A stretch of 60,000 nt of DNA from Lineus longissimus (Eukaryota > Nemertea > Pilidiophora > Heteronemertea > Lineidae), in contig NC_088308.1 in assembly GCF_910592395.1 (NCBI RefSeq), positions 20,725,501 through 20,785,500 of the forward strand. Direction: 5' to 3'. The stretch's first letter is position 1. Every line of letters begins with the position of its first letter. Below the pieces are notes generated by a model. The model was given only the letters and a program-made list of their open reading frames with translations. It was not told the origin of the DNA and did no database searches. Both the position numbers and the translations under genes were made by a program. Shown piece by piece: positions 33,601-45,350 of this stretch.

Positions 33601-36600
33601 AATCGCCACCCAACTCGGGTCAGGGCCCTTTCTGCGTACATCGAAAAAATATGGCTGTTGTTTCATTTAGATTTTAGCCAATGACACTGCACCTCCGTCG
33701 GCTATTATGTCAATACTGACGAAATGAACATTCATTTCCCCCAACTGTGTCAAGCACACCAACAAGCCTTCAATCTGCACGGTTTTTTTTGTCATCTCCG
33801 TAAGACCATCTGGCCAATTACCATGAGTTCAGCGAATCTAACTAATTCGTCTGACAAGAAAGGAGGTCGGAATTCAATTTGGACTGATGGGGAAGACTCT
33901 TGAATCAGTTCCTACTGCGTGGTATTATATGATCTGGGGTTACTAATGAATTGGATAGACAGACTCTGCCAACTAGAACTGCTGGTCTTGACATACGTGG
34001 GAGAAGAACATAGAGACCGACTTAAAAGAGGTAGAGTTTGTAAGGATCGCTCGGTCGCCTGCCAATGGTGAATGGACATGACATTCATCAATTCGGGGAT
34101 ATTTGCTGGTACGTAGAAAGTGGTACTTGGTATATGCAGTGTTTCGGGTACCAGTCTTACTACTTTCACTTGTGACCCAGAGCTCGCGACACAGAGCCGG
34201 TAGATATCGAAATGTAACCAATCACTATTGCTCATTGATCTGCAAGTGCAGTTTCCCTATTAAGTATTAAGAGATGCATTTTGGTCAGTACTGTTAAACA
34301 TTTAGAAGGGCTGAATGTGCTCGTCATGTCTTGGAAATGAATACCTCAAACTTCACCCTGAAATGTGATATTGACTGCATCAGTATCTTGCACCAATAAA
34401 AAGTTGTTATGGTTGCCTAACCACAACCGCTGCCACAAGAACGAGGCACAGTGTTCATACTACTGCTTCATATATACAATTGGCATCACCTCAGAATGGC
34501 AGAAATGCTCCATAACAACAAAATCTCATCAGAATGCAAGACACGACTCAGAATCATCGATCACTAATTTACAATGTTTTTTTACAACGTTTTGTACACT
34601 GCACAAGTGGTTGATTACATTCTCCAATCACTCGGGACACTTTTCGATGGCACACGTTTAGTTAAAATACCCACCAGAGGGAGAAGAATCATTAAATGGT
34701 AATGATCCAGGAGGCGAGTTAGATTGATGCCATTCGTTCGACATTCCCCTTGGTGATTGTTCGAATGAAGTCACGTATGCTTCAGATTTCAATTGGGTGG
34801 ATCAGAGATGTGTAATTAAATTTCTTCAAATGTCTCCTAATATACAGTCATGATGAGCATGCCTGGTAGTATTTTTCTTCTCACACAGATATACTAGGTT
34901 ATCTCTACAGCGTCTTTAAAGGACAGCTACACCGGTTCGTTAAAATTTGAAATTTCTAATTGATTTGAAAAAAAAGAAAAATGTGTAAATTCGTACTGAA
35001 AACTGAAACCCTTACAATTACCACTGTATCGACAAATATATTAATACTAAAAATACCAAGATTTAAGCAAATTTGTATGCACAATAACTGCCATAATGCC
35101 ATAACTATCCTATTGCACATTTCTGTTGGTGTTTCAATCTGACAACTGAAATGTTTTGTATGGATTAAATGTTTTCTTATTCCAATGGCGATGTAGCTGT
35201 CTGATTTTAAGACAAAGTGGGCCCTATAGAATACTGATGAAACAGATGAAGATATAGATGAATCTATGTATCGTCACTATATCATATTCATATCTTCCCC
35301 AAAGGGAACATTGCTCATCACAAATGTTCTTGCTTACTTTTAGTTTTATTCATTTTTTTGCTCTGAGTTTTGACTTGGCAAAGAATTCTTCATATGAATG
35401 TACTAGTATTTCTATAAAATGGTACTTCTGCTGGAACAGATATCTAAACATTTGAACTGTATGTTTGTTCGTTAAATTGCCTAGTATTGAGGACACAAAT
35501 TCTCCGCCGAAAGAAGTGAGTGTCACATACAGAACCAAAAAGAAGAAGAAGTAACAAGGAAATTCGTGATGAGCAATGTTTCCTTTGGGAAAGAAATGAC
35601 TTTCTTAGACCAGAGTGTGATATCCCTCTTCGCCTTCATCAGTTTAATCAGTACTCTCCATGGCCCAGTTGGTCATAAAATCAGACAGCTAATATCACCA
35701 TTACAACGAGGCACTTGGTCCATAAAAACTCATTTCAGTTTTGCTGCTAACGCTGTCGAGATTGCTAAGAAATATCAACAGAAATAGGCAATATATGATC
35801 GTTAATCAAAGGATTTTGCCTAAGTGTGATTCTGCTATTACACGACGTCGATTGATCCAACCAAAGATATTTACCATCCACAGTTAGTGATCTTTTTAAA
35901 AATACATCGAAGCCGAAAAAATCCGATTTTGTCTGTCGGCGAGTGGGGTTTCAAGAACAGGAATAGGAACTAAAAAGTGTAGCTCTTTTGGCTTAAGTGT
36001 ATTTTGAGATGATCCCCATACATCATTCTTGTTTATGTCACACATGAACATTAAAGCCAACGTAAATTGGATGGATTTTGTTCATAAAACCTGGTTTAGC
36101 TGAAAGCTAAATCATTGTGGGCACGCAATCAGGAAACTTGATATTATTGGTGTGATATACAAATTCATATATGAAGTATCAGATTTATGGAGATCATTTG
36201 GGAGTGAGATGCTGCGATGAGGGCGTGATTGAGACTTTCAATTTAATGCGCTCAGTCTTGAGATGAGTTTGTAAATGATAATAGTCGTAATCTCTTAGAA
36301 ATTAGGGTTTTCATCTTTTGAAAGAAAAAAAAGAGGTTTTTTACAATGTCAAAAACCTTTTGGAGTTTTTCATTTAAAAAAAAAGAAAAAAAGAAGCTCT
36401 TTGGGGTGCATATTTGTGTTGGCCGTAAACCTTTAATGGTTTTTCCAAAGCTTAAAGACCTTTATTTCTAAGAGTAGGATAGGGATTAAAATTCCATTAA
36501 CAACGTTATGCTGTATACAGTGGATAGACACATAGACACTGTATCAAGCACTGATATAAAGACTATTAATGCAGTGTTGATAGCCTTAGGTCGTTTTTTC

Positions 36601-37040
36601 TGACCGAATGTAAGGCCAATCCCCCTCGTCAAAAACTTTGCCTAATTCGGTGTAAGCGCACAACGGACTCGCTTCCCTCATATTACTGCTGAGCCATCTG
36701 ATCTCCCCAAGTCGCCTTGTATCTCCCCTCATGCTGAAACCTGTATCGAACCCAAGCATTCACAAATCTACCAATCGATACCTTGGCGATATTAGGTAAA
36801 TGTGATGGACATGTACCTGACCCATTCAACAAATGATTAGCCGACAAATTCCCGATCATGGCGGCCAGTCAGATCACAGGGGCCTCATGGGATGCGAACC
36901 CTGCTGATCGGGGAAAGCACAATCAGCGATATGCCACGGTCAGGATGGAGAAGCAGTGGCGGGATGAGTGTGATATGGGTGCTGATTGATGTAAATGTTT
37001 GTCCTATGTTCTGCTGGATGGAAGCTTGGGAAGCCAGCGG
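30620..37040. other. Non-coding stretch, no gene seen
   Basis: About 6.4 kb. Open frames such as the 148-codon minus-strand one at 31044-31490 and the 121-codon one at 33145-33510 lack motifs and splice context. A diverged interspersed repeat copy lies at 36421-36474, and short AAG and poly-A/T purine tracts occur near 35540 and 36320-36400. Confidence 0.5.
36421..36474. repeat. Diverged interspersed repeat, copy 2
   Basis: Matches the 5182-5240 copy (AAACCTTTAATGGTTTTTCC, then AAAGCTTAAAGACC). Sits next to purine-rich low-complexity DNA. Confidence 0.4.
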
Positions 37041-37044
37041 GGTT

Positions 37045-37914
37045 GCCCATGTGGCATGAAGAAGAAGCTCCATCTTGTAAGTGAAGGCATGATTTGAGAA
37101 TGACCTTGACAGAGAAAGATCGGTGTTTTGCCCAATATTGTCGGTGAATGTGTTGTCGCTGAGCATTTTCAAGCTAATCTAGGTCAATTTTGGCCTAGGG
37201 TAATCGCAATACTACTGACGCTGAAAGTAAAATTGATCAAACACAAATTATCGCCATGTGGAACATTGGTATGAAGAAGAAGCTCCATCTTGTGTATCAC
37301 GCATAGCTGATGGACACCAATGTAAATATAGGTGGCACGGCAACGTGACAATTGCCTCCTTGTTTGTTTGTAAATAACCAATAAATGGCACCTTGCCACT
37401 CCCTGTATTCATGGCTAACACTAGATTTGATTGGAATGCCATTATCACAACTTCCAGCCTCCGGGTATATTTTCTAAAACATACCAGCAAAGAAAAAGCT
37501 ATTTCGCCGTTATCTGATGGATTTCGCCAGTGATTATTATTACCCAATCATTTCACCCGTGGACGCATTACAGTTTAATCATTCTGTGGTGTCCTTTCCG
37601 CGGGAGATTTTCGTCACCATCGTGACAAGCAATAAGTATAAAGTCACATCAGATTTTGCAAATCCGCGTGTGGTTGACGTTAGTAGTATTGTGATGCCCC
37701 TGGGCTAAAGTTGACCTATTTAGCATCGACATAGGTGCCTGTGACTTTGACAGAGAAAGATCGTGACCTTGACAGAGAAAGATCGGTGTTTTGCCCAATC
37801 TTGTCGGTGAATGTGTTGTCGCTGAGCATTTTCAAGAAAATCTAGGTCAATTTTGGCGCAGGGTCATCGTAATACTGCTGACGCTGAAAGTCAAATTGAT
37901 CAAACACAGATTAT
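37045..37914. repeat. Mosaic direct repeat of two modules
   Basis: Module A ends in ATGAAGAAGAAGCTCCATCT plus TGT, at 37056-37078 and 37271-37293. Module B (about 150 bp, starting TGACCTTGACAGAGAAAGAT and ending GATCAAACACA) is at 37101-37250 and 37764-37914, roughly 90% identical. A 22-bp start of B is duplicated again at 37741-37762. The order is A-B-A-unique-(partial B)-B. On the minus strand module A gives KMELLLH in two chance frames. Confidence 0.8.
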
Positions 37915-40900
37915 GGCCTCAGGGAAATTTACTCTCTATCAAGATTTAGCAAGCATGTAGAAGTAGATATCATTTGAAGGTCTTATAGTATTCAAGCCAA
38001 ATTATTCTGATCTCGTCGGGAATTTTTTTTTGCAGAAGCTATGAATGTTTCATTTTGTTGTGAAATGGAAGGACCGTTATCGCCCGATATTCCCAAAGAC
38101 ATGCTGTGCCTTTTGCTCTTATTTTACTATAGCTGCGCATTGTATAATCATTTTCTTCAAACGGAGACAATCTCGGTTCGGAGGTTCATGGTGTTTGTGG
38201 ATTTGTCGTAAAATAATTCACGAAAATCTCCATCCTTACATTAAATCTTGGAGATGAGGCTGTGGGCGGGGAAGTAACCTTATCTATCTTTTCTTTCCGA
38301 TTCGGTTGGAGTCATGTGCCTGTTCTGAGTCTCACAAAAGAATACAACATCGCCTGCCTCAATTCCCCTTTCCTCAGCAACTCTACTCATCAAGAATGAC
38401 ACGAACAACAATCATCATCAATTAAGTAGCTTTGTGAACACGAGTTGTCCATTAGATGCACTCAATGAATACATTGTACGCCATTAATATTTACACTCAA
38501 CATTTGATTGTGAAACCATCCCATGGTGATCAGTGCACCTTGTCTGGTAACTGAATGAAGTGGCGATGTGAAGGGATTTTAGGACGGATGTCTAATGGTG
38601 GATTCAATCGGCAGATATTTTTGAACCTTGTACATATGTATATTTTTGGGAGATCAGTCATATAGAGGGTCGGCGCTGGGGTCATGATCAAGGTTTGGGG
38701 TTCAACTCTCGGAAGGATCACAACTGTTGAGAGTCGGTGTGGCCTTGCAGACACTTACCCTATTAATTTGCTCCAAATAAAATATAATACTTAACTTGCA
38801 GAGATAGCAAAACATGACTGTGTAGCTGCATCTAGGACCTGTAATAGACCTTCGCCAGGAGAGTGGATCTTGAAACCTGAATGAACAGGCCAATTAATAG
38901 CTAGGGGTTATTATGTGAAGCATATAAGTGTAACACGAAATGGTTGACAGCCATATCGTACAACAGGACGAAGTCGCCAAAGAAATTAAAATTCATCAAA
39001 ACATTCAGATTAGTATGGTTCCTGTGAAATCATTCAATTATGGTTTTCTTCATTGTGCCTTAATATTTATTGCTTTAGTTTACTCTTGAATTTTATTCTT
39101 GATTAAAATACAAGCCACAGGAGTTTAGAAAGGTGTTCGCCTCATTACTTTGATTATACATTAACATGATTGTAATGTCGGAGAACAATTTAGGCATGCA
39201 TTGATTAACTTTATATTGCTAAGTCGTGCTGTGCAATGAATACAAATTTGAAATTTTGGATTTATGTTTTGTGGTTCCGTCCGGATGGGGTGAAGGTCGA
39301 ATAGGGTAATGGGTCAAGGTCATTCTATGACTGAATGGATGGAAATATATAATAGAGAGGTTTAGCAAAAACCGTTTTACCATACGAGTGTGATTCCAAC
39401 TAAGGAACACGATCGAAAACTTATATCATACCCTCACCTCGGCGTATCAGAATGGCAGTTTTAAAAACAGTGCAGAACATTTGAAAGGTAATACCACAAT
39501 ATTTTAGTTCGGCAATTATCAGGCAAATTGAGTGAAATTTTAGCTTATGAGTGGCGTAATTGAAGATGATTGCATGCAATGCTTAAGCTGACAATATTAG
39601 GGTGCAAGGCTTCTGATTTAAGCCTTAAAGAAATGAACAGAATGTTTTCCTAATGTTGGTGTGCAAACTTGGCATCCAGTCTATCGGTGATCATGGTAGT
39701 CGATGACATCTTTTGAAAATTGACGCGTCTTAATCAAAATGGGGTTTTCTGTATCAATTTTGCTGTAGCATACAACGGTTTCCGAATCTCAATGTTGTTT
39801 TGCCTGCAACTTGACTGATGAGGCATAACAACTCGTGTTACATCCGATACTTGGGGCGGCTCGAGAGACAGACTGGTACGCCCGTTGTGGTATGATGCTG
39901 ATAATTCTAGCGACATCATAGATCCCAAGTCGCACGGCTGTCCCAGTCTTTCCCCAAGAGAATGACATGCCAATACAGAGAGAACAGTACACGCGACGCT
40001 CGTTTGTTTCAATCTATATACTCATTGATTTTTTGTTCTATTCAGCGAATTGGAATCAAATGGATATTGGCTATCTTTCTTCTATGTCGTTGTGATGTAC
40101 TCTAACAGATTAAACCACAGGTCAAGATCAGACTCTCATTTGAAAGATGGTCTCTCAAGTGAGCCACTTCCTTTCAAATCAGAGTCTTTCTTTGGTCTTA
40201 TCCATGTTCAATCCTGTTGCATTATTTACGCAATTTAAGAAAAGACAACTTCTTCCAGAAAGACCGTGACCTCCCTAAACAGTATACTTGACTAAAATTA
40301 TTTAACTGCACTGAACAGTGAACTAGAACATAATATGCCGGGAGGTTTATCTGAAATACACAAACCATTTCCTCCCCAACAAAAACTTGCGGATTTCACA
40401 GTGATCAGAAAGAATGCTTCTTGTTTGGTAATCGTGCAGCTGGCACCTAATCGTGGCGATCTCGGGTATCATCCTCTGTCCAACTAAATCTCACGCCCTT
40501 CTCGTCCCTTGAACAACGTTTGGCGTTTGTATTGACATCTGTTTGGTATAACAATGTACTCTTTTATAAATGTTTTTCAATGTGAACAATAATAGGAAGA
40601 CAATGCCACAATCAAACGTATTCTCTTCTAGACTACATATACAGTATTTATGTGTAGCGGCAACACCAATCAGATGATATTGTCTCCAATTGCCTTGGCA
40701 ACCCTCTATGTGACCTGTTTATTCAGACGTTCATCGACTCGACAATGGTATATCCTACGCAAATACAGGTAGAAAAAATGCTATATGTGAAATAAAATTC
40801 ACTGATTTACATACTGACGACATGATATCTACATGTACAAATGTATATACATTGCTTCACATGCTCAATTCGGGTGTTGTCTCAAATAATATGTAGCTGC

Positions 40901-41760
40901 TTTTTGTAGTTTTTTTCCAAAAGGGCAGATTGAGAATTGCGAGTATGGAGATAGGCAGTTTACAATGTGAGAATCTTAGCCGTCAGTATGCAAATTATGA
41001 TATCATGGTTTTGTTTCAGGGATGTACATGTAGTCTAGAAATCATCTTTGATTAGTGGGGTGTAAGAAACAGTAAAGGATAGCTAACTGTTCTTCACCTT
41101 GTAGAATAAAAGCATAAATCTTTTACCAACAGATTTATGGTTAGTGGTTGTCGTAACGGCTGGCCACCACAGCCGTTTGACGCCTAGAGACACCAAAACA
41201 TATCGAAGATAGCGTGTCGGTCATCCGCAGGGATACGGAGTCAGGGGTGATTCCCATCAAAGCGATCAAATCAATAGTTTCCTCGGTGATGCGCGCAGTG
41301 ATAAAATGGCTTCTCCTGTTAGCTTGGGATGCTCAGATCATCATGTCAGATTTATTGCCGAGGCGTGTTTTATATTGTCTGTCCTGTTGTCTTTGCTCTG
41401 GGAGGTGATTTGGATTGACAACAAATTTATGAGCCTAAAACTAAAAGATCGTAATGTCTTCATCATATCATTGCATGATTATCCTCTTTTAAAGTGATTC
41501 TCCTAAATCATCTTCACATTTTAAATCCCATTTTTGTAGCTGTGAAAGTTATACCTTCTACTTCCTGTCACTTAAAAATAATTCACTGTGACAGCTGACG
41601 AAAATGATTTTTTGTGAAAACAACCCCAAATAAAAAAAACAACCCCAAATTCATTTATAGAACATTATTTCATCCCAACTAAGATCATCATTTTTTAGCA
41701 ACAACATGCTACTTCCATTAACTGTATTTTCTTTAACCTTGTCTTGTTTCTTTACTTACA
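37915..41760. other. Non-coding stretch, no gene seen
   Basis: About 3.8 kb with no supported exon. Contains the hairpin at 40130-40187 and two TACATGTA sites. Minus-strand frames at 39734-40012 are unremarkable. Confidence 0.5.
40130..40187. ncRNA. Candidate miRNA-size hairpin
   Basis: AGACTCTCATTTGAAAG (40130-40146) pairs with CTTTCAAATCAGAGTCT (40171-40187) with a single mismatch. Inside, TGG and CTC can pair with GAG and CCA around a six-base loop. The 58-nt fold has the size of a miRNA precursor. No small-RNA evidence available. Confidence 0.3.
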
Positions 41761-41801
41761 GGTAAGTCAATAATCTGGATTCGTTTTGCTAGAAATACTA
41801 A
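41723..41801 (+). other. Candidate recursive splice site with RS exon
   Basis: A long pyrimidine-rich tract (TTTTCTTTAACC then TTGTCTTGTTTCTTTACTTA) ends in CAG directly followed by GTAAGT at 41762. This is the juxtaposed acceptor-donor consensus of a recursive (ratcheting) splice site. Forty bases later, at 41802, a second strong donor GTAAGTAC occurs, as found downstream of recursive-splice exons in vertebrate long introns. The 40-nt exon would be open only in one phase (phase 1 in, phase 2 out). The host gene is not visible in this window. Confidence 0.4.
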
Positions 41802-41874
41802 GTAAGTACAAATACTATTCATGCCAGAAGAGTGGTGGCTCATCTTATAGGGTCAAAGACATATTGGTTCTTGT

Positions 41875-42143
41875 CAGAAAATCGGGATAGATAGCTCAAC
41901 CGGTAGAGCATAGACCGGTGTGGAAGGAGAAAATGTCGCCCTGGAAAAAGTATCAGGCCCTATCGTATTCTGACGGTTTATGGTTCCTTACAGGCCATGA
42001 CTGTTAACACCTCAGAGATGATAAGCAGCGTTAATAATAGAAACCATTGTTCCACAGACATCCTATCCTAGGACATTTCGAACTTCTACACCATCAATTA
42101 AAAGATCATTCTGTGGTTCGATGCCAGTCAACTCGATTTTCTG
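41875..42143 (+). other. tRNA-like A and B boxes inside an inverted repeat
   Basis: TAGCTCAACCGG (41892-41903) within GCTCAACCGGTAGAGC looks like a tRNA D-arm and Pol III A box. GGTTCGATGCC (42115-42125) matches the B-box consensus GGTTCGANNCC exactly. CAGAAAATCG (41875-41884) and CGATTTTCTG (42134-42143) are exact inverses and enclose both. The boxes are about 210 bases apart, too far for an ordinary tRNA, and the acceptor and T stems do not pair properly. A tRNA-derived SINE or an interrupted tRNA pseudogene would fit. Confidence 0.35.
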
Positions 42144-44883
42144 TATTTCTTAGCAAAGGTTGAAATGGCGTCGGGGGTATAGGACCCTTTCTTTAACTCA
42201 CAATTTCTCAAAGCCAAATCGGTAGCGATCAGAAGAAAATCTCTTAGCAAATCCTTTTATGCGTATTCGTCTGAATAGGAATCCAGATCGCTCGCAATGA
42301 TTTCATAGGAACGGTTTGGTTGATTTGTGATTTATTTGCATTATCAGAGTCATGTGGTCATGGCAACCAGTCCTCTGATCTGGTAATGGCTGTATTCATC
42401 ACTTTCGTTCCGTTCTCGAGGAAGTGCGTTGCGGAGATGGCAGAAAAAAAGTTGGGTTTTCTTTACCAAGGTCATGATGCAATCACTAATCAGTAAAAAA
42501 AGTATTGGAAAATATTTCAGGCGGTAATATTGTTTCCCCGTGCGTCGGCGTCGAGAATATCAAGCATTGGTTTCACTAGAATGCATGCTGGCAGAAGGCA
42601 TCCGGGCGTGTGGAATCGAACACAAAAAATGGCCATACTGAAAAAAGGCTGAATAACTTTTTGTTTTAAATGGCAAAAACATCTTTTTGATATGTATACT
42701 AGAAGATTTCGAAATGATGCTTTTAAAAAGGGCTAAAATCCTCATAACGCCTTTCAGTATGACCACTCTCTATCATGGGAGATAGAAACAGCATGAGGAT
42801 TACAGAGCTTCGGCTTAGCTTTGCTTTCGTGTGTTGTACTGTTTAGTGTAGGTATAAATTTGAGTACATCTGTTGCACGTTTTTCTTTACACCAGGTAGC
42901 TGACCCCACTCTCATTGATATCGAAATCAGCTACTATCATTCTTCACCGAACTCTTTTGTCTAAGCTTTGTACTTATAACACTAGTAACATCTAGATATC
43001 AATTTCGCCTACTGAGCTTCATCTGAGTTTTTCAATTTTACAATCATTATCCAAATTCCAGCGGTCACCGAACCCATTCATAAAATCACACCGCTAGCTT
43101 CTTCTGTATAACAATTGCCCATTAGTTGAATGCGTGATGTGAGGGGCCAAAGACTAGACTCAGAGTAAGAAGATCAAACTAAGTTGACCAACCGCGAAAT
43201 GGTATCCTTCTCCATCTCGATCCATTGATTTAGGAAATGACTGGCTTGCCACTTCTCTATGCAATCATTCTGTGATATGGACTAGAAGTGTAAAGGACTG
43301 TAAGAGCTTGTTTATTGATCAACGGTAATGGAAAGGTTAGGATAGGCAGATTTTGGTGATGGGCTGATGATCAATGACGCAGTTCTGTAGTTTATATGTA
43401 TCATGTCACCGCTTCACGTGGGATGAAGTGAGATGAGGTGTTATTTATTAGTAAGTAGATCTTTACAGAATAGTCTATCGAATATATCCGTTTCGACGGG
43501 GGAAAACTTCACGCTTGATTCCTCAGTGAACAGAAGTTTACTTCGCGCTTTCACAGGACTGCTCAAGGCGTATTCGCATTCAAGAGAGTGCATCTCATAG
43601 GCATTAAGCGCTATTCCTCCAATAAACAGACAGCTCTAAAGTGATTCGAACACTGACACAACCCATAACCGCAAACCCTCGGCGCAGCGATAACATGATG
43701 GTGATTTTCTTGTTAAGAGCCGGATTATCTCGTTTGATATCCACAGACATAACATTTGGCCAGAACATCACATCACTGGGCTGCGTGCGCATGATCTTCA
43801 TCTGATCTAACCTTCATTTGAACCAAACAGACTTGCTCGAACCGGAAAGTTGCCTTACTTCGAGCCTGGTGTTCAAGACCAGTTCTTAAGCTGTCATATT
43901 TCTCTAAGTTGTCAATATTGCATTCGTTGCTTTGAATCTGACGACGTTCTTTCTAGAATACAACATGCTGTGACCTTTTGGGCCGGAGGAAATGAAATAG
44001 ACGATATTGGTTATGTGGCGAATATTCACAATCGTAAAAAAGAAAAACACACATTCGGGAAACAAGTACCAAAGTCAATGACTTTTATATGTTAATACAG
44101 TACATGGTATGTCAGAATCGTATAAGGAAAGGATGTCGCGTTCTACAGCTGCTTCTGACATGAAATATTTAAAAAAACAATGGGATCTGCCATCGTGCCT
44201 TATTCCAGTCTGCGGGCACGTTTATAATGGCAAGAAGTTACTGAAACCAGGGAAGTTCATGAAAGCCACGCAGCAACGATTCTCCAATGAAATGAAATGA
44301 CGTTACATTTATAACTTAAAACGAATTTGAGAAAAACTTCCTGTGATTCTTGCTTGAAGCCTTACATGACGTTGTGCCAATTTGAACTGTAAGAGTGCAT
44401 CAAAAAGGACATGTGACATCGTAAGAAATAAGAAACCCCAGGCGGTGTCAACGTCGATGCATGCATTACATCAGTCTGCAGGCACATATGGCGAGAGGAT
44501 CCAGTTGCATGTCATTCTCCAAGGGATACAAATGTTAGTTTGATCTGGGAGGATTTATTGCAACTTCTAGGGGGGGGAAAGACGCCAAGGTGGTCTGTGA
44601 GTTTGCATACGCCAGTTCGAAAGCCTAGACACGTTTAATGGCAGAAGCATTTAAAGATCAGTTGATAGTCTATGATCGAAAAGGTGATGGGTTAGACATC
44701 AATGACATTTTTCTAATTCTGGTGACAAAACAGGAGTCACCTAACCCCTCTTTGAATATTCAGGCAATCTAGATCGCTGCTCCCTGACAGATGAATATTC
44801 TTTCAATTTCATTTTCCAATGTGACCAAAACGCACTTTACCCTGTCAAACAATCTTGCCTGGTCTCCTTAACTGGTGCCCTTG

Positions 44884-45350
44884 TGAGTGCTTCGCACACA
44901 GAGGATCTATCTCAGGGAGTTGCCAGTGTCACTTTAACCTTTGTTGCGGCATATTTAATCTCAAGTACTGACACATGAACGTTAACAAGTGATTAAGTAT
45001 TCAAGAATTCGTACAGCTCAAACCTGGAGAAAAAAATTCTGGTTTTACTATTCAGACAGAAACTTCAAGTTCATTGCATTTTTCCCTCTAATCTTTTGTT
45101 GGAGTTTGAGAATGCCTGACTCATATTAATTCCGGAATATAATTTTCCAATCTGTCATGTGAAGATACACTTAAACCTGACTTTGAATTGTTAAACACGA
45201 CAGTTCGGTGTCTTTGACAGATGCATATCTGAGTGATTTGCACACAGAGCAGTCTGTCTTTGGAGCTGGCAATGTCACCTTAAGCACTATACTAACGGAT
45301 TGCGGCATATTCAATCGCGAGTAATTGCACATGGAAGTTAACAAGTTATT
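44884..45350. repeat. Diverged direct repeat pair
   Basis: 44884-44993 and 45230-45350 share, in order, GTGAGTG/GAGTGATT, CGCACACAGAG / GCACACAGAGC, CAGTGTCAC / CAATGTCAC, TTGCGGCATATT and GTTAACAAGT. Offset about 345 bp. Probably an old local duplication. Confidence 0.55.

Noticed and set aside
36870-36950. Possible minus-strand tRNA (GGGTTCGCATCC resembling a B box)
   Set aside because: One consensus position is wrong and no A box or cloverleaf could be formed at tRNA distance.
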